A stretch of DNA of 16,619 bases from Anaerolineae bacterium (GCA_020433785.1 JAGRCC010000212.1:1-16619), one strand, 5' to 3'. Shown: positions 7,474 through 16,019, counted from the first letter of the stretch. Program-made: numbers and translations. Notes: generated by a model not told the origin, from the sequence alone.

Positions 7474-9930
7474 ATGAGCAGCTATTATAAAAAAACATCA
7501 AATCCATTTGTAGCCAACGGGGCGTTGCCGCCGGATTCGCCAATTTACATCGACCGCGAGGCCGACCAAGCCTTATACCAGGCCAGCCAAGCCGGGCAGT
7601 TGTGTTATGTTTTTGCGCCGCACGATATGGGCAAATCCAGCCTGGCTTCGCGAACAGCCTGGAAACTGACTCAGGAAGGCAGCCATGCGGCCATCATCAC
7701 CCTAAGCGGTCTGGATGAGAGCACCAGCAATGAACATCTCTATCTATGGTTCGTCAAACGGCTTAAAGCGCAACTCAATTTTACCACCGATCCAACCACC
7801 TGGTTTACCCAACAAACCACTCCGGATTTGGCGGAGCGCCTCAAACGTTTATTCAAAGAGGTCATTCTCACCGAATTAAGTGGCCCCATTGTCATTTTTA
7901 TTGATGAGCTGAATATTCGAATTAAGGATATTACGTTTGTAAAAGATTTACTGATGGTGATCGAGAGTCTTTATCGCGAGCGTGACAGTAGCCCTGCTCT
8001 GCATCGCCTCACCTTTGTTTTACTAGGCGTAATGACGCCCGATGCATTACCTGAAAAACTCAAGCGGTTTATAGTGACCAGCGGCCAATCGATTACGGTT
8101 GATGAGTTTAGCCGACCAGACACGCAAAAATTGGAGCAGCGTCTGGAGTCGGTTCACCCCGACAAAGGCGCCGCCATCTTTGACCGCATCTATTATTGGA
8201 CCCATGGTCATCCCTATCTAACCCAACGGTTGTGCCAGGCCGTGACCGATATCAGCGACGTCCACTGGGATGACGAACGGGTTGATAATACCATGCAGGT
8301 GCTTTTTCTATCGTCGGCTTCTCAAGGTAACGATCCTAACATTCAAGCAGCGACGCAGCTTATTGCCAGTAGCCCCAAGCAGCGTCAACTGTTAAACCTT
8401 TATCAACGAGTCTTAGCCAACGATAAAATAGCGGAGGATAATAACTCGCCTGTACAAAACCACTTGAAGATATCCGGTATCGTCGCCAGCGAAAACGGCT
8501 CGCTGCATGTTCGCAATAAAATTTATGAGGCGATTTTTAATCAAGAATGGCTAACGGCGCAACAACCTACTAACTGGAACCGGCATTTAATTATCACCTT
8601 GGTGTTACTGGCCATTGTAGCCATCGGAGCCACCGGATTTTACACCTATCAACAACATCAAAAAGCCATTGCGGCTCAAGAGCTGGTAGACAACTTTCAT
8701 ACAGCCTCAGGCCCCGAGCAGGAAATAGCCAGCTTGGCCGGGTTATTTAACCTTAGCGGGCACGAAAGTAAAGCTCACGAGCTATTTTTCCAAGAGCTTA
8801 GCCCCGAAGAGCAGTTGAGTCTGTTCGATTTATCCAGTCCGGAAACCGTGGGCGAGGAGTTAGTTGCTGTCGTAAGACACATTTACCAAGATGATCGCTT
8901 GGTCAACAACAGCCAAAATAACGGGCTGCTGCGGGCAATGACCCAACCCTTGAATCGCTTAGAATACGACCCCGCTCTCCGGTCGGTTGAGTTGGAGTTG
9001 GAAATTAATCAGTGGCTGCGCGGGCGCGAAATTTATCTGAACCAGGGCGAACTATCGCAAGCGATCCAGGCATATGATACGGCTATCCGTATCAACACAG
9101 ATAATCCGGGCCTGTATTTTGATCGAGCGTTAGCTTATGCCGGTCAGGAAAAAGCGGACCAGGCCCTGGCCGATTTTGCCACAGCGCTAAGTATAGATGA
9201 CACCTGGCAAGGGTCGATCCAACAGACCATTCAAGACAATCCGAACTTATATGAAACATTATGGGCTAATTCGGGCGCCTATCACTCGCTAACCGCGATG
9301 GTCCCAACTCCAACCAGTACCCCTACCCAAACCTCAACGCCAACCATAACCCCATCCCCCACCGCTACCTTTACCCCGTCGCCCACGCTGACGCCCACCC
9401 TGCCGCCCACGAATACCCCGCTTCCCATCCCGGTCAAACCTACCGATACGGCTACCGCTGTGCGTCAAATTATTGCTGCCACAGCTACGCCATCAATCCC
9501 GACAGGCCAGTTTACCTTGATTAGCCCGCTATCCTTAAACGATCCCACTTACGGCACCACAACCTTTGAATGGACCTGGACCGGCGGCGATCTGCCGCAG
9601 GATTATGGTTTTGAAGTCAGGGTCTGGCGAGACGGTAGCTTCCAAGCCGGGGTCCATAACGCTGTACTCGATAATCAAAACGGTACTATCAAAAAAGTCG
9701 GTGAAAATCGTTATCAACTGACCACCGATATTACCGACGCCGCCGGAGTTGAACGCCAAAGCGGGGTTTATAACTGGACGGTGGCTGTGGTTAAAATTAG
9801 CCCCGATTACAAAGATATCGGCCAGCACGCCGACCCTGTTCAAATGCGCTATGCGGCGCCTGGTCCCAAAGGGGGCGGTGGCGGCGGAAAAGATGGTGGG
9901 GGTGGCGGTAAAAGCGTTGGCATTGACTAA
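7474..9930 (+). CDS. Membrane-anchored AAA-like (STAND-type) ATPase with TPR and Ig-like domain
   Basis: The 818-residue protein opens with an AAA-like domain of the AAA_35 (PF14516) type: LPPDSPIYIDREAD (18-31), P-loop APHDMGKSS (48-56, first Gly replaced as is common in this family), Walker B IVIFIDEL (139-146) and HGHPYLTQRLCQ (244-255). A single membrane helix follows (about 372-392). There is no N-terminal signal, so the ATPase should be cytoplasmic and the rest outside. The outer part holds a TPR-like pair (about 516-576), a Thr/Pro linker (611-660), an Ig/FN3-like domain with FEWTWTGG (about 679-793) and a Gly-rich tail (798-812). AGGG (7461-7464) stands 9 bases before the ATG. It probably shares a transcript with the preceding repeat protein. 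Signalling across the membrane or assembly of a surface structure is possible; no substrate can be named. Confidence 0.78.
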   Translation: MSSYYKKTSNPFVANGALPPDSPIYIDREADQALYQASQAGQLCYVFAPHDMGKSSLASRTAWKLTQEGSHAAIITLSGLDESTSNEHLYLWFVKRLKAQLNFTTDPTTWFTQQTTPDLAERLKRLFKEVILTELSGPIVIFIDELNIRIKDITFVKDLLMVIESLYRERDSSPALHRLTFVLLGVMTPDALPEKLKRFIVTSGQSITVDEFSRPDTQKLEQRLESVHPDKGAAIFDRIYYWTHGHPYLTQRLCQAVTDISDVHWDDERVDNTMQVLFLSSASQGNDPNIQAATQLIASSPKQRQLLNLYQRVLANDKIAEDNNSPVQNHLKISGIVASENGSLHVRNKIYEAIFNQEWLTAQQPTNWNRHLIITLVLLAIVAIGATGFYTYQQHQKAIAAQELVDNFHTASGPEQEIASLAGLFNLSGHESKAHELFFQELSPEEQLSLFDLSSPETVGEELVAVVRHIYQDDRLVNNSQNNGLLRAMTQPLNRLEYDPALRSVELELEINQWLRGREIYLNQGELSQAIQAYDTAIRINTDNPGLYFDRALAYAGQEKADQALADFATALSIDDTWQGSIQQTIQDNPNLYETLWANSGAYHSLTAMVPTPTSTPTQTSTPTITPSPTATFTPSPTLTPTLPPTNTPLPIPVKPTDTATAVRQIIAATATPSIPTGQFTLISPLSLNDPTYGTTTFEWTWTGGDLPQDYGFEVRVWRDGSFQAGVHNAVLDNQNGTIKKVGENRYQLTTDITDAAGVERQSGVYNWTVAVVKISPDYKDIGQHADPVQMRYAAPGPKGGGGGGKDGGGGGKSVGID

Positions 9931-9951
9931 ACCCATGTAACTGATTACAAT
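9923..9951 (+). promoter_or_regulatory. Sigma70-type promoter for the ychF-like gene
   Basis: TTGACT (9923-9928) and TACAAT (9946-9951) are separated by exactly 17 bases. The -35 overlaps the last codons and stop of the upstream ATPase gene. The start would be near 9958, upstream of the terminator hairpin at 9967-9993, so the hairpin becomes part of the ychF leader. Confidence 0.55.
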
Positions 9952-9966
9952 AAACTTAAATTTTAT

Positions 9967-9993
9967 GCCCATCGGAAATCCGATGGGCTTTTT
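9967..9993 (+). terminator. Rho-independent terminator hairpin in the ychF leader
   Basis: GCCCATCGG (9967-9975) pairs perfectly with CCGATGGGC (9980-9988) around a 4-nt loop, followed by TTTTT. It ends transcription of the upstream ATPase gene. It ends only two bases before the ychF ribosome binding site, leaving no room for a promoter between them. Confidence 0.8.
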
Positions 9994-10006
9994 GTTGAGG
10001 AGAAAT

Positions 10007-11104
10007 ATGCGTATTGGAATCATTGGCCTACCCAACTGCGGCAAAACCACTATATTCAACGTGCTGACAGGGGGTAAGGTCCCAACTGCGGCCTTTACCG
10101 GCGGCGCGTTTCAAGTGAATACCGCCGTTGTTCCCGTCCCCGACCCACGCGTTGATGCGTTGAGCCAGATGTACAATCCCAAAAAAACCACCTATGCCAA
10201 AGTGGAGTACGCTGACATCGCCGGGTTGAGCGGCAGTACCGACAGCCAGACCAAGGGTGTTGGCTTGAGCGGCGAGTTGATGAACGCTATCGGCAACAAT
10301 GATGCGCTACTGCACGTGGTTCGCGTTTTTGAAGATGAAACGGTGCCTCATTCCCTGGGGGGCGTAAACCCGGCTCGAGATATAGCCAGTTTAGACTCGG
10401 AACTCAGCCTATCGGACCTAAGCAAAATTGAAAATCGGCTGGAACGGTTAGAGGTAAGTTTAAAGAAAGGGAAAGCGATTCCCACATTTGAGGATGATCA
10501 GAAAGAATATGAAATTTTGAGCCGACTCAAACCGCACGTTGAGCAAGGGCAGCCGATCAGAGATTTTGAATTGACCATGGATGAAGAGAAACGTCTGCGC
10601 GGCTTTCAATTTTTGAGCGCCAAACCGGTGCTGATTATCTTTAATTTGGGCGACGATGCCGAGCCGCCTAAAATTGATTATCCACACCAAAAAAGTAGTA
10701 CCACGGCCATTAGAGGTCGCTTGGAAATGGACATTGCTCAACTGGACGATGAAGACGACCGGGCGATGTTTATGGAAGAGTATAATCTGACCGAACTCAG
10801 CACAGCGCGCATTATCCGCGAAAGTTATAATCTGTTGGGGCGTATGGTCTTCTTCACCACCGGCGAGGATGAAGTGCGCGCCTGGGAAGTAGCCAAAAAC
10901 GCGCCGGCCATCGAATGCGCCGGGGCTATCCACAGCGATTTGGCCCGGGGATTTATTCGAGCCGAAGTCGTCAGTTACGATGATCTAATGGCCGCCGGCT
11001 CAAACGCGGCGGCCAAAGCAGCAGGCAAAGCCAGGTTGGAGGGCAAGGATTACATCGTTCATGATGGGGATATTATCGTTGTCAGGTTTAATGTCCAAAA
11101 ATAG
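10007..11104 (+). CDS. ychF: YchF/OLA1-family ATPase
   Basis: The product is 365 residues, the normal YchF length. The start at 10007 is set by GAGGAGA (9996-10002); an in-frame ATG at 9965 lies in the terminator hairpin and is rejected. YchF proteins are ribosome-associated P-loop NTPases of the Obg class that favour ATP. G1 is GLPNCGKTT (7-15, usually GLPNVGKST), G3 is DIAG (70-73), followed by the family's LLHVVRVFED (101-110) and NPARDI (121-126). A helical, coiled insertion (about 130-200) precedes the specificity motif. That motif reads NLGDD (213-217) instead of the usual NxxE form, so nucleotide preference is uncertain. The C-terminal TGS-like domain (about 276-362) ends with the typical EGKDYIVHDGDIIVVRFNV. 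It may be a divergent orthologue or paralogue. It appears to be transcribed alone. Confidence 0.88.
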   Translation: MRIGIIGLPNCGKTTIFNVLTGGKVPTAAFTGGAFQVNTAVVPVPDPRVDALSQMYNPKKTTYAKVEYADIAGLSGSTDSQTKGVGLSGELMNAIGNNDALLHVVRVFEDETVPHSLGGVNPARDIASLDSELSLSDLSKIENRLERLEVSLKKGKAIPTFEDDQKEYEILSRLKPHVEQGQPIRDFELTMDEEKRLRGFQFLSAKPVLIIFNLGDDAEPPKIDYPHQKSSTTAIRGRLEMDIAQLDDEDDRAMFMEEYNLTELSTARIIRESYNLLGRMVFFTTGEDEVRAWEVAKNAPAIECAGAIHSDLARGFIRAEVVSYDDLMAAGSNAAAKAAGKARLEGKDYIVHDGDIIVVRFNVQK

Positions 11105-11196
11105 CTCCCAACACAACGTTGGATGATACAAAGTGTACGATATTGCCCCAATTGTAAGGTTTGCCCTCCTTAACCGGTCTGTAGAGTACATTACTG

Positions 11197-11226
11197 TTGT
11201 CCTAGTTTTAAACCAAACGTTCTAAT
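11197..11226 (+). promoter_or_regulatory. Candidate lon promoter
   Basis: TTGTCC (11197-11202) and TCTAAT (11221-11226) are 18 bases apart. A second -10-like TATACT lies at 11248-11253 without a good -35. One of these probably drives lon. No CIRCE element was found in the 194-bp gap between ychF and lon, and no clear terminator for ychF either (only a weak CCAAC/GTTGG hairpin near 11107). Confidence 0.3.
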
Positions 11227-11298
11227 AAGAATCTAACAGTAACCCTGTATACTTACTCTATTCAACATGGAAAATAGAACTCAAGGAGTGCAAAGTTC

Positions 11299-13803
11299 AT
11301 GCTTAATTTTTTGGAGGACGTAACCGAACAAACCGACTTGGACGACCTTTCGGTTGATGAACTGCCTATCTTGCCTTTACGCGGAACCGTAGCGTATCCG
11401 TTTGTTGTTATACCATTAAGCATTGGGGTAACCCGCTCCATTGAGCTGGTTAAGTGGGCTGTCGAAAACGGCAGCATGATTGGGCTAATGACGTCTAAAG
11501 AACCCAAACTCGATGAACCCAGCCCTGATCAACTTCACCAAACGGGGATCGTAGGCCGGATTCACCGTGTAATCCGCAGTGACTCGAGCGGTAAAGACAC
11601 CCTACAAATTATCGTCCAGGGCCTTGAACGGATTAAGGTGAACGAGTGGACCACCACTGAGCCATTTCTTAAAGCTAAGGTTTCGCTGGCACCGGATATC
11701 GCTCCGGAAGATAAATCGGTTGAAATCGAAGCGCTCAGACGTCGCATGGTTGAGCTTTCCCAGGCCATTGTCGAACACATTCCCCAACTGCCCAACGAAA
11801 TATCTCAATTTCTCGACCAGGTGGAAGACCCGCGCATTATCATCTACACTATTGCTTCAAACCTACGGATGAGCTTGGAAGATCAGCTTAAAGTCTTAAC
11901 CGAGGACGAACTGCCGGCTAAAATGGCCCACTTGATCCGATTAATGAGCCGTGAGTTGGAAGTTTTAGAAATTGGCCAGCATATCCGCTCGGAAACTCAG
12001 GAAGAACTGGATAAGACCCAGCGTGAATATTATCTGCGGCAGCAGCTACGCGCTATTCAAAAAGAGTTGGGCGAAGAGGATGATGAAGCGGTCATCCGTG
12101 AATACGAAGAAAAAATTGAGACCTCCGGCATGCCGGAAGAGCCGAAAAAAGAGGCTCTACGCGAGCTAAAACGCTTAGAAAAATTACAACCTCAATCGGC
12201 CGAATTCGGCGTTATCCAGACCTATTTGGATTGGATGGTCGATCTGCCGTGGCAGACCGTGACCGACGATAACCTGGATATCAAACACGCTCACAAGGTT
12301 CTCAACGCCGATCACTACGATATGGATGACGTCAAACAGCGCATCTTAGAATACTTAGCTGTACGTAAGCTGCGCTTGGAGCGGAATGTTGAGGATAGTG
12401 TCGAAGAAGGTCACGAACAAGACCGGGCCGGTGGTTCGATATTGCTTTTTGTGGGACCACCCGGCGTGGGTAAAACCAGTTTGGGCCGCAGTATTGCCCG
12501 CTCTCTGGGCCGAGAATTTACCCGGATGAGTTTGGGCGGCGTGCGCGATGAAGCTGAAATTCGAGGGCATCGCCGCACCTACATTGGGGCCATGCCGGGG
12601 CGAATTATCCAGGCGTTAAAGCGCGTTAAGGTTCGCAACCCGGTATTTATGCTGGACGAGGTCGACAAAATCGGCTCCGACTGGCGAGGCGATCCCAGCA
12701 GCGCATTGCTGGAGGTGCTGGATCCTCAACAGAATTACGCTTTCCGCGATCACTATCTGGATGTGGATTTTGACCTGAGCAAGGTGATGTTCATCGCCAC
12801 CGCCAATACCCTGGATACCATACCCGCGCCGCTGCGCGACCGCATGGAAATTATTCAGCTCGATGGTTATACCGAATTTGAAAAACTTGAAATTGCCAAG
12901 GGATATTTAATCCCCCGCCAGATCAAAGCCAACGGCTTGCGCGCAAACGAAATTGAATTTGATGACGATAGCCTCAAGAAGGTTATCCGCGACTATACTC
13001 GCGAAGCCGGTGTACGTAATTTAGAACGCGAAATTGGCCGGGTGGCTCGAAAAGTGGCCACCAAAATTGCCGGTGGTGAGTTTGATGCGCCGTCAGCTGA
13101 CGGCGAAGCCTTAATAAAAATTGATACCAAACAGGTTGCGGAATATTTGGGCAAACCCAAATTCCATTTTGAAGCGGCCCTACGCACCGAAAAGGCGGGA
13201 GTAGCCACCGGATTGGCTGTAACTGCCGTAGGCGGCGATGTCCTTTTTATCGAGGCCAGCGCCATGCCGGGCAAAGATCGGTTAACCCTGACCGGACAGT
13301 TAGGGGATGTGATGAAAGAGAGCGCCCAAATCGCGCTCAGTTACGTCCGCTCCTATGCCGAAAAGTTTGGAATCGATTCAGAAAAGTTCAACAATACCGA
13401 CATCCATCTGCATGTGCCTGCCGGAGCCGTCCCGAAAGATGGCCCATCGGCCGGAATTACGATGGTTACGGCTTTGGTTTCGTTGATGACGGATCGCCCT
13501 ATCCGATCGGATGTGGGAATGACGGGGGAAGTAAGCCTGCAAGGCCAGGTCTTACCGATTGGTGGGTTGAAACAAAAAATTTTAGCCGCCCATCGTGCCG
13601 GCCTCAAAACGGTCATATTCCCCAAACTCAACGAAGCTGATTTGGACGACGTACCGGCCGATGTTCGCCAACAAATGACGTTCCACCAGGTAGAAACGGT
13701 CGATGAGGTTTTTGAACATGCGCTGAGTTCCCCCATCCCTTTTGGGGTAACGCTGAACAAAGCGATTGATCCTGCCCTGGTGCAGGCTGTCCCTTTGAAT
13801 TAA
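11299..13803 (+). CDS. lon: ATP-dependent protease Lon (LonA type)
   Basis: The 834-residue protein has the full LonA layout. The N-terminal substrate-binding domain starts with LPILPLRGTVAYPF (22-35). Helical and coiled-coil parts (about 140-380) include YYLRQQLRAIQKELGE. The AAA+ module has Walker A GPPGVGKT (386-393), Walker B VFMLDEVD (449-456), and ATANTLDTIP (500-509) with PLRDRME. The protease domain has catalytic Ser717 in KDGPSAGI (713-720) and Lys760 in GGLKQKILAAHRAG (755-768), 43 residues apart as in E. coli Lon. It forms a cytoplasmic hexamer that degrades misfolded and regulatory proteins. AAGGAG (11283-11288) is 10 bases before the ATG. A strong terminator follows. No residue looks abnormal. 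Confidence 0.97.
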   Translation: MLNFLEDVTEQTDLDDLSVDELPILPLRGTVAYPFVVIPLSIGVTRSIELVKWAVENGSMIGLMTSKEPKLDEPSPDQLHQTGIVGRIHRVIRSDSSGKDTLQIIVQGLERIKVNEWTTTEPFLKAKVSLAPDIAPEDKSVEIEALRRRMVELSQAIVEHIPQLPNEISQFLDQVEDPRIIIYTIASNLRMSLEDQLKVLTEDELPAKMAHLIRLMSRELEVLEIGQHIRSETQEELDKTQREYYLRQQLRAIQKELGEEDDEAVIREYEEKIETSGMPEEPKKEALRELKRLEKLQPQSAEFGVIQTYLDWMVDLPWQTVTDDNLDIKHAHKVLNADHYDMDDVKQRILEYLAVRKLRLERNVEDSVEEGHEQDRAGGSILLFVGPPGVGKTSLGRSIARSLGREFTRMSLGGVRDEAEIRGHRRTYIGAMPGRIIQALKRVKVRNPVFMLDEVDKIGSDWRGDPSSALLEVLDPQQNYAFRDHYLDVDFDLSKVMFIATANTLDTIPAPLRDRMEIIQLDGYTEFEKLEIAKGYLIPRQIKANGLRANEIEFDDDSLKKVIRDYTREAGVRNLEREIGRVARKVATKIAGGEFDAPSADGEALIKIDTKQVAEYLGKPKFHFEAALRTEKAGVATGLAVTAVGGDVLFIEASAMPGKDRLTLTGQLGDVMKESAQIALSYVRSYAEKFGIDSEKFNNTDIHLHVPAGAVPKDGPSAGITMVTALVSLMTDRPIRSDVGMTGEVSLQGQVLPIGGLKQKILAAHRAGLKTVIFPKLNEADLDDVPADVRQQMTFHQVETVDEVFEHALSSPIPFGVTLNKAIDPALVQAVPLN

Positions 13804-13826
13804 GTAAAAATTAATCTCAATCAATT

Positions 13827-13854
13827 AAAAAGCCGCCTATTAGGGCGGCTTTTT
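13827..13854 (+). terminator. Rho-independent terminator of lon
   Basis: GCCGCC (13832-13837) pairs with GGCGGC (13844-13849) around a 6-nt loop, flanked by AAAAA on the left and TTTTT on the right, which extends the stem. It starts 24 bp after the lon stop codon. Confidence 0.88.
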
Positions 13855-13883
13855 AGATTCTACAAAAAAATGGCGTAAAAAAG

Positions 13884-13957
13884 TTATTAACAGTTATCCC
13901 AAATTATCCTCAGACATATACGCACGAAATGAGCAGGTTATCAACAAATTATCCACA
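13884..13957 (+). promoter_or_regulatory. DnaA-box cluster upstream of dnaA (five boxes)
   Basis: All are read on the plus strand: TTATTAACA (13884-13892), TTATCCCAA (13894-13902), TTATCCTCA (13904-13912), TTATCAACA (13938-13946) and the perfect consensus TTATCCACA (13949-13957). Start-to-start spacing is 10, 10, 34 and 11 bp, roughly one helical turn or multiples. The last box ends 13 bp before a TTGACA. The cluster could both control dnaA and act as the upstream half of a bipartite origin. Confidence 0.75.
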
Positions 13958-13970
13958 ACTAAAAATTGCG

Positions 13971-13998
13971 TTGACATAAATATTCTTAAAAATATTTA
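13971..13998 (+). promoter_or_regulatory. Candidate dnaA promoter P1
   Basis: A perfect TTGACA (13971-13976) is followed after 16 bases by TATTTA (13993-13998). The -10 overlaps one arm of an inverted repeat AAATATT (13978-13984) / AATATTT (13991-13997). DnaA boxes lie just upstream, as expected for autoregulation. Confidence 0.4.
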
Positions 13999-14026
13999 AT
14001 CGAAATTTCTTTTTAAGGTAGAGCTA

Positions 14027-14055
14027 TTGAATCTAAAATTCACTTTTGATAAAAT
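14027..14055 (+). promoter_or_regulatory. Candidate dnaA promoter P2
   Basis: TTGAAT (14027-14032) and TAAAAT (14050-14055) have a 17-base spacer. A degenerate DnaA-like box CTATCCACC (14057-14065) covers the expected start point. The leader to the dnaA ATG would be about 445 nt. Confidence 0.45.
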
Positions 14056-14292
14056 GCTATCCACCTCTTGCGAGGGATTATTTAAATCTGTTTTCTGCAA
14101 GACAGCTAGTTCAGTAACCAGTAATATCCTCGACCACCGGCTATTTTAGCACAATCTAGTTGCCACTTAAAAATTAGCGTCCAGAAATATTTAATTTAAA
14201 GAATTAGCCCCGCGTCAATCAAGAATTATTGTTTTGTCTGTTTGTCGTTTTTTTGTGTACCAACGCAAACTGACACAATAACTTAATAATTG

Positions 14293-14332
14293 AAGGAGTC
14301 TGTTCATGGATAGGGATAAATGAGCACTCCTT
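14293..14332 (+). promoter_or_regulatory. Leader hairpin with a 5-codon open frame upstream of dnaA
   Basis: AAGGAGT (14293-14299) can pair with ACTCCTT (14326-14332). The left arm is a good Shine-Dalgarno sequence, placed 7 bases before an ATG (14306) that opens a frame of five codons (MDRDK) ending in TGA at 14321-14323, inside the loop. It may be a leader peptide or a structured leader, or chance. Confidence 0.3.
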
Positions 14333-14507
14333 GATGCTGTTCGGTGATATCGTAGATCTATAAACACGATTATCCGCATTAATTGCCACCGAAAGCAGTT
14401 TAGCCTGCCCTTTTCCACCCGCAGAGGCTGCTTTCAAAGGATGAGGAAGATAATCAGATTAAGTAAGGACTACTACGACAAGCCAAAGGAATAGTAGGAG
14501 AATCTTT

Positions 14508-15911
14508 ATGTCAATCAATAGTGACCAAGTTTGGCAAACAACGTTAGGCCAACTGCAACTACAAATGACCCGTGCCACGTTTGATACCTGGGTCAAAGAT
14601 ACTTATATCGTTGAACACGAAGACGATTATCTAGTAATTGGAACAAAAAATGTATTCGCCAAGGATTGGCTCGAAAACCGATTATCTAATACAATTAGCC
14701 GGACTTTAGCCAGTGTACTCGGACGCCCGGTTGGTATCGAATTTATCGTCGACGCAGTCAATGGCACTGGAAATTCCCACCTTGTGGAAGAAGAGGAAAA
14801 GGACGAACCCATCTTCGTCCCCTCCAAACCCGGGAAAGGAACCCCTTCAATAAGTAACGGCAACGGCAGCCAGCCAGGCAGCAAAGATAAATTAATGCTG
14901 AATAATAGGTATACCTTTGATCAGTTTATTGTAGGCGCTTCAAATCGGTTAGCTCACGCCGCCTCTTTAGCCGTGGCCGAAAAACCGGCCGACGCCTATA
15001 ACCCGCTTTTCCTTTACGGGGGAGTGGGCTTGGGCAAAACTCACCTGCTGCAAGCTGTAGCGCATTTTGCTCTCAAAAAGGGGCAGCACGTTATTTATAC
15101 CACGTCCGAAACCTTTACTAATGATCTGATCAATGCGATTCGCACTCAATCAACCGAAAATTTTAGAGAACGCTATCGAAATACCGATTTTTTACTCATT
15201 GATGATATTCAGTTTATTGCCGGCAAAGAAAGTACTCAGGAAGAATTTTTCCATACCTTCAATACGCTGCATTCATCCGGCGGTCAAATCGTATTAACCA
15301 GCGACCGACCGCCGAAAGCCATTACCACCTTGGAAGAACGGCTTCGCTCTCGCTTTGAATGGGGCCTTCTGGCCGATATTCAACCGCCCGATCTGGAAAC
15401 CCGGATCGCCATCCTCAAATTTAAGGCCGAGTCCCAAAATACCCAGGTTCCCGGTGATGTTTTGGAGTTTGTCGCCCGGCGTGCCCAAAATAACATCCGC
15501 GAGTTAGAAGGGGCGCTAACCAAAGTAATCGCCCATTCTCACATGCTGCGGCAAGCCATTACGTTAGATTTGGCCGAAAAGGCTTTACAAGATATCGTCT
15601 CGCGCCAAGCGGAATTAACCGTGGAACAAGTTGTCACCGCAGTGGCCGAATATTATCGCATGGATGAACAAACCCTCATTGGCCGAAATCGCAGCAAGGA
15701 CGTATCCGCCGCGCGACAAATGGCCATGTACCTGGCTCGTGAAGAAACAGGAGCTTCGCTGCCCCATATCGGCGAAGTTTTAGGCGGTCGAGACCATACC
15801 ACCATCATGCATGGTTGGGAAAAAATAGCCTCTCGGATTGAGGAAAATGATCAACTTCGTCGCGAGATGTTAGCGATCAGAGAGATTATTTATTCCCATA
15901 GTCCGTTATGA
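14508..15911 (+). CDS. dnaA: Chromosomal replication initiator DnaA
   Basis: The 467-residue DnaA has all four domains. Domain I (about 1-85) includes [13 protein letters not shown]. The Gly/Ser/Pro-rich linker, domain II, covers about 86-128. The AAA+ domain III opens with [15 protein letters not shown] (132-146). It has Walker A GGVGLGKT (171-178), Walker B LLIDDIQF (229-236), sensor [10 protein letters not shown] (261-269), and the box VII Arg finger in [10 protein letters not shown] (Arg282). Domain IV binds DNA with the signature [11 protein letters not shown] (426-436). The protein binds TTATCCACA boxes and opens the origin. AGGAG (14496-14500) is 7 bases before the ATG. Box clusters on both sides, and a terminator at 16020-16060, fit a dnaA-centred oriC. 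Nothing is missing or truncated. Confidence 0.97.
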   Translation: MSINSDQVWQTTLGQLQLQMTRATFDTWVKDTYIVEHEDDYLVIGTKNVFAKDWLENRLSNTISRTLASVLGRPVGIEFIVDAVNGTGNSHLVEEEEKDEPIFVPSKPGKGTPSISNGNGSQPGSKDKLMLNNRYTFDQFIVGASNRLAHAASLAVAEKPADAYNPLFLYGGVGLGKTHLLQAVAHFALKKGQHVIYTTSETFTNDLINAIRTQSTENFRERYRNTDFLLIDDIQFIAGKESTQEEFFHTFNTLHSSGGQIVLTSDRPPKAITTLEERLRSRFEWGLLADIQPPDLETRIAILKFKAESQNTQVPGDVLEFVARRAQNNIRELEGALTKVIAHSHMLRQAITLDLAEKALQDIVSRQAELTVEQVVTAVAEYYRMDEQTLIGRNRSKDVSAARQMAMYLAREETGASLPHIGEVLGGRDHTTIMHGWEKIASRIEENDQLRREMLAIREIIYSHSPL

Positions 15912-15954
15912 GGATTCCCTCTTACTACCCCTCATTGTGAAAAAACACTCCAGT

Positions 15955-16005
15955 TGTGGATAACTATACCCCAAACTGTGGATAAGTGATTCCTATTGGG
16001 GATAA
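15955..16005 (-). promoter_or_regulatory. DnaA-box triplet A
   Basis: On the minus strand: TTATCCACA at 15955-15963 and 15977-15985, and TTATCCCCA at 15997-16005. On the plus strand these read TGTGGATAA, TGTGGATAA and TGGGGATAA. Start-to-start spacing is 22 and 20 bp, about two helical turns, so all boxes face the same side. Confidence 0.85.
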
Positions 16006-16019
16006 CCTCACCAAATTTT

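Larger units (their letters stand above)
13855..14507. other. lon-dnaA intergenic region and long dnaA leader
   Basis: About 650 bp of AT-rich DNA. From left to right it holds the lon terminator tail, five DnaA boxes (13884-13957), two candidate promoters (13971-13998 and 14027-14055), a TG-rich run (about 14230-14254), and a 5-codon open frame with its own Shine-Dalgarno sequence (14293-14323). A further single DnaA-like box TTATCCGCA sits at 14370-14378. No tRNA or known riboswitch was recognised. Confidence 0.6.

Noticed and set aside
9965..10006. Upstream in-frame ATG extending ychF by 14 codons
   Set aside because: It lies inside the terminator hairpin, lacks a ribosome site, and the added residues are just the hairpin translated; GAGGAGA fits the ATG at 10007.
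11279..11285. ACTCAAG, half of a HAIR (HspR) site before lon
   Set aside because: The matching CTTGAGT half is absent at the required distance; the motif simply overlaps the ribosome binding site.
14441..14494. A 17-codon open frame just upstream of dnaA
   Set aside because: Its Shine-Dalgarno-like AAAGG directly touches the ATG, leaving no spacer, and the product has no recognisable feature.
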